DNA of 35,111 nucleotides from Paractinoplanes toevensis (GTDB lineage Bacteria; Actinomycetota; Actinomycetes; Mycobacteriales; Micromonosporaceae), in contig NZ_BOQN01000140.1 in the NCBI RefSeq assembly GCF_018332695.1, positions 1-35,111 of the forward strand, given 5' to 3'. The notes beneath the pieces were generated by a model that was not told the DNA's origin, ran no database searches, and saw only the letters and a program-made list of their open reading frames with translations. Within the stretch, counting starts at the first letter, position 1; every line of letters begins with the position of its first letter. Below are positions 7,606-14,348 of this stretch, in pieces. The position numbers were made by a program, and so were the translations under genes.

Positions 7606-8274
7606 GTGTCGCGTCGCCTGGTCAATCTCACGCTGGACACCCTCGAGGATCTCCCGAGGCCGTGTCGTCAGTGTGTTTTCTGGGAGCTCGACCCGGTTTC
7701 CGCGGAGCGTGCCTGTGCCTCCGGCGACCCCGGCCTCGAGAAGGAGGCGTGGGTCTCGCAGACCCTCCTGGAGTGGGGTTCGTGCGGCAAGTTGGCATAC
7801 GTGGACGGCATGCCGGCCGGTTTCGTGATGTATGCCCCACCCGCCTATGTCCCCCGTTCGATGGCCTTCCCGACCTCTCCGGTGAGCGCCGACGCGGCCC
7901 TGCTGATGACCGCGCACGTGGTGGCCGCGTTCGCCGGCGGCGGCCTCGGCCGGATGCTGGTGCAGGGCGTGGCGCGCGATCTGACCAAGCGCGGGGTGAA
8001 GGCGATCGAGGCGTTCGGCGACGCCAAGTTCGGTGAGGCCGATGAGGAGCAGCCGGCCGGCTGTGTCGCGCCGGTCGACTTCTTCCTCTCGGTGGGCTTC
8101 AAGACGGTCCGCCCGCATCCGCGTTACCCGCGTCTGCGGCTGGAGTTGCGCACGGCCCTGTCCTGGAAGTCCGACGTCGAGTACGCGTTGGAGAAGCTGC
8201 TCGGCTCGATGAGCCCGGAAACGCTGCTGCGCCCGGTGAGGCCGGCCACCGCGACGCGGAGCGTCGAGAACTAG
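7606..8274 (+). CDS. GNAT-family acetyltransferase of the Rv3916c type
   Basis: A 222-residue protein with a GNAT fold. GGGLGRMLVQ at residues 111-120 matches the acetyl-CoA pyrophosphate loop (Q/R-x-x-G-x-G/A), followed by a helix and the strand VKAIEAFGD. An N-terminal CRQC (20-23) with a following Trp is typical of the actinobacterial family that sits between cwlM and parB (Mycobacterium tuberculosis Rv3916c by position). The GTG start follows a run of G (7593-7599) that can act as a ribosome-binding site. It is convergent with the CwlM-type gene, and the two stop codons overlap in a shared CTAG (8271-8274). The acetyl acceptor is unknown. Confidence 0.88.
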   Translation: MSRRLVNLTLDTLEDLPRPCRQCVFWELDPVSAERACASGDPGLEKEAWVSQTLLEWGSCGKLAYVDGMPAGFVMYAPPAYVPRSMAFPTSPVSADAALLMTAHVVAAFAGGGLGRMLVQGVARDLTKRGVKAIEAFGDAKFGEADEEQPAGCVAPVDFFLSVGFKTVRPHPRYPRLRLELRTALSWKSDVEYALEKLLGSMSPETLLRPVRPATATRSVEN

Positions 8275-9419
8275 GCCTTGTTGGCCAGCGCCACGCGCAG
8301 CTGGCGGACGTCGATCGAGCCGGTCGGCACGTCGATCTCGACGGGGTAATACATGCGCTGCACCGCGGCCAGGATCGCCTCGACGATCTGCTCGCGGAAC
8401 AGCGGGTTGACCAGCCGGTCCCGATCGACCGGCGAGGTCAGGTAACCGAGGTCGACGCGGACCGCCGGCATCTTGGTCAGGCGCAGCAGTTCCCACGTCT
8501 TGGAGTGGATGCGGCAGTCGCGCATGCCGGTGCGGACCACGATCTCCCGCTGCACCAGGTTGGCCAGCCGCTCACCGACCGTCGAGCTCAGGCCGCTGCC
8601 GGTGCCGTAGTGGTAGGTCGCGACACCGTGCGCCGCCTCGTTCTCCTGCCCGTCGAGGTGCAGCGAGATCAGCAGGTCGGCGCCGAGGCTGTTGGCCAGG
8701 TTGGCGCGCTCGGCCCCGGTCAGGGTGGCCGCCGGCTGCGGGCCGCGGGTCAGGTGCACCCGCATGCCGGCCGCGGCGAGCCGGCCCTCGAGCCGGGCGG
8801 CCAGGTCGAACACCAGGTCGGCCTCGGTCCAGCGCAGCGGGCCGTCCGGCACCACGACGCCCAGATCGTCGCCGCCGCCGTGACCCGGGTCGATCACGAT
8901 GGTCTTGCCCATCAGGTTGGTGCCGGCCTGGCGGAACGCCTCGGACTCGCGCAGCCACTGCGGGCGGCCGCCGACGACCTTGCGGCCCAGTCGGCGCAGC
9001 GCCTTCATGGTCTGCGGTCCGCACGAACCGTCGGGGGTGAGCCCGACCTCACGCTGGAACTGGGCGACCGCGCGAGCCGTGCGCGGCCCGTAGATCGAGT
9101 CGGCGCGACCGGCGTCGTACCCCATCTCCAGCATCCGCTCCTGCAGCGCCCGGACGTCCTCGCCGACGAGCGCGTCGGGCACCGAGTGGAAGAGCGTGCG
9201 CGCGCCGAGCCGCCAGCGGGCCGCGTCGAGCGCGCCCCAGGTCTCGTCGCCGACCAGGCCGTCGATGCCGATGCCGCGGCTCTGCTGGAAGGCGCGCACC
9301 GCGGTGTCCAGGTCGTCGTCGAAGACGTCGGACGCGGTGTCCAGGAGTTCCAGCCCGACCAGGATGGATCGGATCTCGGCAACGGCCGGGCCGTTGTCTC
9401 CACGTCGGATGGAACGCAC
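8271..9419 (-). CDS. cwlM: CwlM-type amidase_3 protein, probable regulator of peptidoglycan precursor synthesis
   Basis: A 382-residue protein with two tandem PG_binding_1-like domains (about 5-68 and 80-143), then an N-acetylmuramoyl-L-alanine amidase (amidase_3) domain (about 172-352). There is no signal peptide, so it should be cytoplasmic. Zinc-site residues His180 (DPGHGG), Glu199 and His254 (SLHLDG) are present, but the catalytic Glu of the usual E-x-GF motif is Asp323 (RVDLGY). In mycobacteria CwlM is essential and, when phosphorylated, activates MurA rather than cutting the wall. The altered active site, missing secretion signal and position between trxA and the Rv3916c-type gene support the same role here. 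The frame stays open far upstream, but GTG 9419 has an AGGGAG six bases away, so that start is chosen. Confidence 0.88.
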   Translation of the reverse strand: MRSIRRGDNGPAVAEIRSILVGLELLDTASDVFDDDLDTAVRAFQQSRGIGIDGLVGDETWGALDAARWRLGARTLFHSVPDALVGEDVRALQERMLEMGYDAGRADSIYGPRTARAVAQFQREVGLTPDGSCGPQTMKALRRLGRKVVGGRPQWLRESEAFRQAGTNLMGKTIVIDPGHGGGDDLGVVVPDGPLRWTEADLVFDLAARLEGRLAAAGMRVHLTRGPQPAATLTGAERANLANSLGADLLISLHLDGQENEAAHGVATYHYGTGSGLSSTVGERLANLVQREIVVRTGMRDCRIHSKTWELLRLTKMPAVRVDLGYLTSPVDRDRLVNPLFREQIVEAILAAVQRMYYPVEIDVPTGSIDVRQLRVALANKA

Positions 9420-9504
9420 GCGCGACTCCCTGGTGAGGAAAGGAAAGACGACTTCGGAGAGTACTCCCCGGGCGCCGCCGGCACCCGTCGGCCAAATCAC
9501 GAGA

Positions 9505-9534
9505 ACGCCCCGCATCCGTACGGATGCGGGGCGT
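9505..9534 (-). terminator. Perfect hairpin after trxA
   Basis: A 30-bp perfect palindrome with 14-bp arms (ACGCCCCGCATCCG / CGGATGCGGGGCGT) around a central TA lies between the trxA stop and the cwlM start. Reading along the minus strand, TTCTCGTGATTT follows instead of a clean T run. It probably ends or weakens the trxB-trxA transcript before cwlM. Confidence 0.75.
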
Positions 9535-9547
9535 CGAAAAACGTCGG

Positions 9548-9871
9548 TCAGAGAGCCGATTCGATGAAGTTGACCAGGGCACTCTTGGGCTTGGCGCCGG
9601 TCACCGAGTTGACCGGCTCGCCGCCCTTGAAGATGGTCAGCGTGGGCACCGACATCACCCGGTAGGCGCGCGTGGTCTCGGGGTTCTCGTCGATGTTGAT
9701 GTTGACGATTTCCACCTTGTCGCCCATTTCCTTGGCGATCTCGCTGAGCAGCGGGTCCACCTTCTTGCACGGGGCGCACCACTCCGCCCAGAAGTCGACC
9801 AGCACCGGCTTGTCGGACTGCAGTACGTCGCTCACAAAGGTGGCGTCGGTGACTGGCTTGCCTGCTCCCAC
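9548..9871 (-). CDS. trxA: Thioredoxin
   Basis: A 107-residue thioredoxin, the normal length. The active site is WCAPC (Trp31-Cys32-Ala33-Pro34-Cys35), with Ala in place of the common Gly. The cis-Pro loop is VPTL (Pro76). It reduces protein disulfides in the cytoplasm and is recharged by the TrxB encoded 30 bp upstream. The GTG start is preceded by GGGAGGG. It is co-transcribed with trxB and is followed by a strong hairpin. Function assignment is secure. Confidence 0.97.
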   Translation of the reverse strand: MGAGKPVTDATFVSDVLQSDKPVLVDFWAEWCAPCKKVDPLLSEIAKEMGDKVEIVNINIDENPETTRAYRVMSVPTLTIFKGGEPVNSVTGAKPKSALVNFIESAL

Positions 9872-9901
9872 GAGGACCCTCCCTGGCCGAAAAAGCTTGC
9901 T

Positions 9902-10861
9902 TTACAGCTCTACGAATGACGCGATGAAACGCTCGGCGTCGAGCGCCGCGGCACAACCCGTGCCGGAGGCCGTGATGGCCTGACGATAGGTGTGGTCGAC
10001 GAGGTCGCCGGCCGCGAACACGCCGGGGATGTTGGTGCGGGTCGAGGGCGAGTCGACCTTCACGTAGCCCTCGTCGTCCAGCTCGATCTGACCCTTGAAC
10101 AGCTCGCTGCGCGGGTCGTGACCGATCGCCACGAACACGCCGGTCACGTCGAGGACCTTGGACTCGCCGGTCTTGACGTTCTTCACCCGGGCGCCGACGA
10201 CCTTGCCGTCGTCGCCGAGGATCTCCTCGACGACCGAGTCCCACTCGACCTTGATCTTCTCGTTGTTCAGGGCCCGCAGCTGCATGACCTTGCTGGCCCG
10301 GAACGAGTCGCGGCGGTGCACGATGGTGACCGTCTCGGCGAAGCGGGTGAGGAAGGTCGCCTCCTCCATCGCCGAGTCGCCGCCGCCGACCACCACGATG
10401 TGGTGGTTGCGGAAGAAGAAGCCGTCACAGGTCGCACAGGACGAGACGCCGTGGCCGAGCAGCTCCTGCTCGCCGGGCACGCCGATCGGCCGCCAGGCGG
10501 AACCGGTGGCGAGGATCACGGCACGGGCGAAGTATTCCTTGTCGCCGACCCAGACGGTCTTGAGTCCCTCGGTGCCGGCCTCGGTGGGCTTGTCGCCCAG
10601 CTCGACACGGGTCACGTCGTCGGTGAGGAACTCCGCACCGAACTTCTCGGCCTGCGCGCGCATGTTGTCCATGAGCTCGGGGCCCATGATGCCGTCGCGG
10701 TGACCGGGGAAGTTCTCCACCTCGGTGGTGGTCATCAGCGCGCCACCGGACTGGACGCCCTCGATCACGAGCGGCTTGAGGTTGGCCCGGGCCGCGTACA
10801 ACGCCGCGGTGTAGCCGGACGGCCCCGAACCGATGATGATCAGATTGCGGACCTCGTCCAC
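9902..10861 (-). CDS. trxB: Thioredoxin reductase
   Basis: A 319-residue low-Mr flavoprotein that passes electrons from NADPH to thioredoxin. The FAD-binding GSGPSG is at residues 11-16, the redox-active CATC at Cys142-Cys145, the NADPH-site GGGDSAMEE from about 159, and the C-terminal FAD motif GVFAAGD follows. GTG 10861 is chosen because AGGAG lies six bases upstream and because the protein then begins right at the first beta strand; an upstream GTG at 10903 would add 14 non-conserved residues. It is followed by trxA. A SigR/SigH-type promoter about 50 bp upstream suggests disulfide-stress control. Confidence 0.97.
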   Translation of the reverse strand: MDEVRNLIIIGSGPSGYTAALYAARANLKPLVIEGVQSGGALMTTTEVENFPGHRDGIMGPELMDNMRAQAEKFGAEFLTDDVTRVELGDKPTEAGTEGLKTVWVGDKEYFARAVILATGSAWRPIGVPGEQELLGHGVSSCATCDGFFFRNHHIVVVGGGDSAMEEATFLTRFAETVTIVHRRDSFRASKVMQLRALNNEKIKVEWDSVVEEILGDDGKVVGARVKNVKTGESKVLDVTGVFVAIGHDPRSELFKGQIELDDEGYVKVDSPSTRTNIPGVFAAGDLVDHTYRQAITASGTGCAAALDAERFIASFVEL

Positions 10862-10913
10862 TGCCGACTCCTGTCGTCTGTATTCGCCGAGACCCGGCGA
10901 CACTGCACGCTAG

Positions 10914-10941
10914 AACGCCATGCTAGGCACACGCCATTCCC
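10914..10941 (-). promoter_or_regulatory. SigR/SigH-type promoter of trxBA
   Basis: On the minus strand GGGAAT (10941-10936) and GTT (10916-10914) are separated by 19 bases. This matches the SigR/SigH consensus GGAAT-N18/19-GTT that drives trxBA in Streptomyces and mycobacteria. It lies 53 bases upstream of the trxB start, between the anti-sigma-like gene and trxB. It makes trxBA a stress-inducible unit separable from the sigM genes. Confidence 0.6.
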
Positions 10942-10980
10942 GCCCGCTCGGCCCGTGGCCGACCTCACCGGGAGTGTCGC

Positions 10981-11937
10981 TCAGCGTACCGGTGCGGTGC
11001 CGAGAGTGTTCGCGTCGCCGCCCGTGCCGCAGGACGGTCCGACCGCCCACACCCAGGAGGTGCTCCCGGCGCTGAAGCGGACAACGACCGCAGGAGCCCC
11101 ATCGAAGCGGGCGAAATCCACCGTCTGGGGGTAAATCGGGCCGTCGGAGTTCTTCGCGGCGATCGCGTCGAGGCACTCCTGCAGGGCGGCCGGGTCACGC
11201 AGCCGGCCGAGCGGGTCGCGGCTGCCGTCGGAGCCGCCCTGGTCGGGCACGGACATGGGGGCGCTCTCGGACTGCAGAACGCCCGAGCCGGCCGCCTTGG
11301 AGGCGGCGGAAAACGGCACCAACGGCTCCTGGGCCAGCGTCGACCGGGTGTAGTCGGTGCCGGTGGCCAGCAGTTGGGGCCCGCCGGGCATCGCGGCGGC
11401 GTCCTGCCGAGCCTGCGACTCGCCGGCGGCGCTGGACGTAGCCATGTCGGACGACGAGGACTCGCGGCCGGCCAGATAGTCGAGGCCGAAGCCGACGAAG
11501 GCGACCACCCCGGCGGCGATGGCGATCGGCGTGGCCCAGCGCAATCTGCGCGCGGAGCCGGGCTTGCTGCCGCGCTCCCGCGGCGTCGTTTCTTCTTGCG
11601 GTACGTCGTGAGCACGGTCACCACGAACCAGGGCCAGGTGCGGTGCCGGGGGCGCGGCCAGCTCGGCGGAGATCGGGTCGGGTGCCGCGATCGGGGACGC
11701 CAGCGCGGCCTCCAGCCGGGCGACCACGTCATCGGGCATGACCATGGGCTCGAGCCGCCCCAGCTCGGCGCCGACCGCGACCATGCCACCGCTGAGCGAC
11801 TCGTAGGCGGCCCGCCAGGCCGGGTCGTCGGCGATCAGGGTGGCCACGACGGACTCGTCCGGAGTGCCGGACAACGCCCCGCCGATGTAGTCCGCGAGCA
11901 GGTCGATGTCGACCTCGCGGAACTCCGCCCCGGTCAC
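10981..11937 (-). CDS. Membrane-anchored anti-sigma-like protein, probable SigM partner
   Basis: A 318-residue protein with a cytoplasmic N-terminal part, one transmembrane helix (about residues 134-152, PIAIAAGVVAFVGFG) and an extracytoplasmic C-terminal domain of about 160 residues with a Ser/Ala-rich linker. The N-terminus (about 8-55, DIDLLADYIGGALSG and DDPAWRAAYESL) resembles the sigma-binding helices of anti-sigma factors. There is no HxxxCxxC zinc motif, so redox sensing of the ZAS type is unlikely. The GTG start overlaps the sigM stop (GTGA), as expected for a sigma/anti-sigma pair made in a fixed ratio. In mycobacteria the gene after sigM has the same role. The signal it senses is unknown. 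Confidence 0.8.
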   Translation of the reverse strand: MTGAEFREVDIDLLADYIGGALSGTPDESVVATLIADDPAWRAAYESLSGGMVAVGAELGRLEPMVMPDDVVARLEAALASPIAAPDPISAELAAPPAPHLALVRGDRAHDVPQEETTPRERGSKPGSARRLRWATPIAIAAGVVAFVGFGLDYLAGRESSSSDMATSSAAGESQARQDAAAMPGGPQLLATGTDYTRSTLAQEPLVPFSAASKAAGSGVLQSESAPMSVPDQGGSDGSRDPLGRLRDPAALQECLDAIAAKNSDGPIYPQTVDFARFDGAPAVVVRFSAGSTSWVWAVGPSCGTGGDANTLGTAPVR

Positions 11938-12587
11938 CTCTGCTCCCTCCGTCGGCCCGCCGCTGGTCCGGATGGGACGGTCTGCGCGGCGCTGTGGTTC
12001 CCGTGACTCCCGTCTCCCCCGGTGCGCAGGTGCCCGAGGGCCAGCGCCATCCGGGCCCGGCCGCGTGCGCAGCGGCTCTTGATCGTGCCCTCGGCCACCC
12101 CGAGGATCTCGGCCGCCTCGGACACCGGGTAGCCCTGCACGTCGACCAGCACGATCGCGGCCCGCTGCTCGACCGGCAGCTCGGCAAGGGCCTGCCGCAC
12201 CACCAGGGCGGTGTCGTGGTCCGCGGCGGGTGCGGCCGGCTCGGCCGCGGCGGGGCGGTCGTCGTCGGTGCGGGTGCCGTCGGGCAGCGGCACCGTGGGG
12301 TGGGCCTGGCGGCGGCGGATCCTGTCGAGGCAGGCATTCACCACGATGCGGTGCAGCCAGGTGGTGACGGCCGCGTCGCCACGGAATTTCGCGGCGTTGC
12401 GATGCGCGTTGAGCAGCGCGTCCTGCACCGCGTCGGCGGCCTCCTCGCGGTCGCCGACGGTGCGCAATGCGACCGCCCACAACCGGTCGCGGTGCCGGCG
12501 GACGATCTCGCCGAACGCCTGCGCGTCACCATCGAGATGGGCGCGCAGAAGATCGGCGTCGCTCAGCGCACCGTCCCCGGAAGTCAC
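11934..12587 (-). CDS. sigM: ECF RNA polymerase sigma factor SigM
   Basis: A 217-residue group IV sigma factor. Region 2 spans about residues 10-85, with WLHRIVVNACLDRIRRR as the region 2.3/2.4 helix. Region 4 spans about 125-175, with ELPVEQRAAIVLVDVQGY and the helix-turn-helix segment AEILGVAEGTIKSR. An acidic, Pro/Ala-rich linker joins them. Position between the pseudokinase/murJ genes and the anti-sigma/trxBA genes matches sigM of mycobacteria and streptomycetes. GTG 12587 is chosen because the conserved N-terminus starts there and a TACATT box lies six bases upstream; there is no ribosome-binding site, so it may be translated leaderless. A longer frame upstream adds only Arg-rich residues. 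Confidence 0.92.
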   Translation of the reverse strand: MTSGDGALSDADLLRAHLDGDAQAFGEIVRRHRDRLWAVALRTVGDREEAADAVQDALLNAHRNAAKFRGDAAVTTWLHRIVVNACLDRIRRRQAHPTVPLPDGTRTDDDRPAAAEPAAPAADHDTALVVRQALAELPVEQRAAIVLVDVQGYPVSEAAEILGVAEGTIKSRCARGRARMALALGHLRTGGDGSHGNHSAAQTVPSGPAAGRRREQR

Positions 12588-12593
12588 CCGAGC

Positions 12594-12599
12594 AATGTA
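12594..12599 (-). promoter_or_regulatory. Probable -10 element of leaderless sigM transcript
   Basis: TACATT on the minus strand, followed by six bases and then the sigM GTG. It lies in the 23-bp gap after the pseudokinase stop codon. No clear -35 is seen. It could give sigM its own promoter in addition to read-through from murJ. Confidence 0.45.
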
Positions 12600-12610
12600 T
12601 CTGTGACGGT

Positions 12611-14143
12611 CTAGTAGCCGTACACCGAGATCTCGTTGACGCTCACCTGATACCGATCGCCGTCGTCGGCGCGCGGCAGCTCGGTGATCCACACCAGTAC
12701 GTACTGGTATTTGGTGTTGGCGTCGAAGACGTTGAAGATCCGGTTGGTGCCGTCGCCCTTGCTCTCCGCGTCGGCCTCGCCCAGCTTCTTGAACGTGGTG
12801 GGGACCTTGCCGTCACCGGAGCTCGAGTCGCCCGGGTCGGACGCGCCGCTGCGGATCTCCATGCCCACTCCGGGCGAGGAGGTCTCGACCCGTACGTCGG
12901 CCAGGTTGCGCGGGCTGCCCAGGTTGATCATCACGCCCATGCCGGGCTTGAGGTTGCCGAACTTCGCCGTGTTGAAGCGGTGGGTCTCCCACGCGGTGTC
13001 CGGGTTGCCGTCCACCACGTTCTTCGCCTCGTCGGCGTCGCTGCGGTCACCGGGCGGCGGGTCGACGATGCGAACCATGTCGGCGGTCAGCTTGATCGGC
13101 TGCGGCGTCGGCGCCGGGGCCTGGGTGTCCTCGCCGGTCGCCGGGTCGCCGGCGTTCGCCTCGGTGGTCTTGGTCGTCGTCGGGTCGCTCGACGTGGTGA
13201 TCGCGCGGATGCCGAAGACCAGTCCGATGATCGCGATCACGACCAGCGCGGCGACCCCGATGATGATCTTCGAATTGTTCCGGGCCGGCTCGGACGGCGT
13301 GCCGCCCTGGGTGAACCGCAACGGGCCGACATCGTCGTAGTCGTCGTCGGCCGCGTCCAGCCGGGCCAGCTCGGCGGCGAGCGCGTCGGCCTCGGGGGCC
13401 GCGACCCGCTTGTCGAGAAGGTCGATCGTCAGGTCGTCGAGGTAGGCGGGGACGCCGGCGCGGATCTGGCGCGGCGGCGCCGGGTTGCCGGCTCCGTCGC
13501 GGTTGGCGTCGGGCAGCGTCGACCGGCCGACATCGGTGTGCGGCCAGTGTGCGGTCAGCGCGAAGTAGATGAGCCCGCCGACCGCGCGGATGTCGGCCTC
13601 GACGCTGTCGGCCGAGTCGGCGCGGGCGTCGGCCAGCACCACCCGGCCGTCGTCACCGATCAGGGTCGTGCCGGGGTGCACGTTGCCGTGCACCATGCCG
13701 GTCGCGTGCACGGCGGTCAGTGCGTCGGCGATCGCGTGGGCGATCGCGGTGGCCCGAGCCGGGTCGAGCGGACCCTCCTCGGCGACCAGCTCGCGCAGCG
13801 ACTCGCCGTCGACCCACTCCCGCACCACGTAAGACCGGGTGCCCTCGTCGATCGCGTCGTAGACGCCGACCAGGTTGGGGTGGATCACTCGGCTCGCGTC
13901 GACCGCGGCCTGCAGCATCTCGGTGGCCGAATCGCCGCCGGGATAGCGCAGCACCACCGCGACCGGGCGGCGCAGAATCACGTCGATGCCGCGCCAGACC
14001 TGCCGGCCCGCGCTGTCGTCGTTGACATGCTCCTCGAGCTGATAACGCTCGGCCAGGATCTCACCGACGGTGGGTGCACCGAAGGTCATGACCGGCCCGT
14101 CCGCATCGGCCGCGGTCTCGTGGCCTTCGCCGACCTGGGTCAC
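12611..14143 (-). CDS. Membrane pseudokinase with extracellular F5/8C-like domain (MviN C-terminal type)
   Basis: A 510-residue protein. Residues about 25-265 have a protein kinase fold but lack catalytic residues: the HRD loop reads HGN (152-154), DFG reads DAR (172-174), and the VAIK lysine is missing (VAVVLRY). A transmembrane helix follows at about 292-313, then a Thr/Ala/Pro linker and an extracellular domain with VDGNPDTAW, typical of F5/8C (discoidin-like) carbohydrate-binding folds. In M. tuberculosis these parts are fused to MviN/MurJ, where the phosphorylated pseudokinase recruits FhaA to control lipid II flipping. Here it is a separate gene 205 bp downstream of murJ. GTG 14143 is chosen because GGAGG lies four bases upstream. 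Regulation by a PknB-like kinase is inferred. Confidence 0.85.
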   Translation of the reverse strand: MTQVGEGHETAADADGPVMTFGAPTVGEILAERYQLEEHVNDDSAGRQVWRGIDVILRRPVAVVLRYPGGDSATEMLQAAVDASRVIHPNLVGVYDAIDEGTRSYVVREWVDGESLRELVAEEGPLDPARATAIAHAIADALTAVHATGMVHGNVHPGTTLIGDDGRVVLADARADSADSVEADIRAVGGLIYFALTAHWPHTDVGRSTLPDANRDGAGNPAPPRQIRAGVPAYLDDLTIDLLDKRVAAPEADALAAELARLDAADDDYDDVGPLRFTQGGTPSEPARNNSKIIIGVAALVVIAIIGLVFGIRAITTSSDPTTTKTTEANAGDPATGEDTQAPAPTPQPIKLTADMVRIVDPPPGDRSDADEAKNVVDGNPDTAWETHRFNTAKFGNLKPGMGVMINLGSPRNLADVRVETSSPGVGMEIRSGASDPGDSSSGDGKVPTTFKKLGEADAESKGDGTNRIFNVFDANTKYQYVLVWITELPRADDGDRYQVSVNEISVYGY

Positions 14144-14348
14144 CCGTCCTCCCTCGGTGCTCCGCGCACGGTTGCCCGTGCTGGTGCATATGGCTGCGCT
14201 GGCAAACAGCGACGTGCGGTGAGCACATGCCGACACCGACCATACCCGTCCCGGGCTACCTCATGGCAGGTCGTCCCCCCGGCGCGGCTCCGAGACTTGT
14301 CCAGAGGGACGACTGCCTGAAATGCCGGAAAGGGTGAAAATCCCCAGG

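Noticed and set aside
9420..10244. N-terminal extension of the CwlM frame upstream of 9419
   Set aside because: The upstream part runs antisense-free but out of phase through trxA and trxB, is Arg/Gly-rich, and passes through the terminator; GTG 9419 has a good ribosome-binding site.
11938..12480. Upstream extension of the anti-sigma-like frame over sigM
   Set aside because: It is the alternative frame of the sigM gene; the GTGA overlap gives the natural start at 11937.
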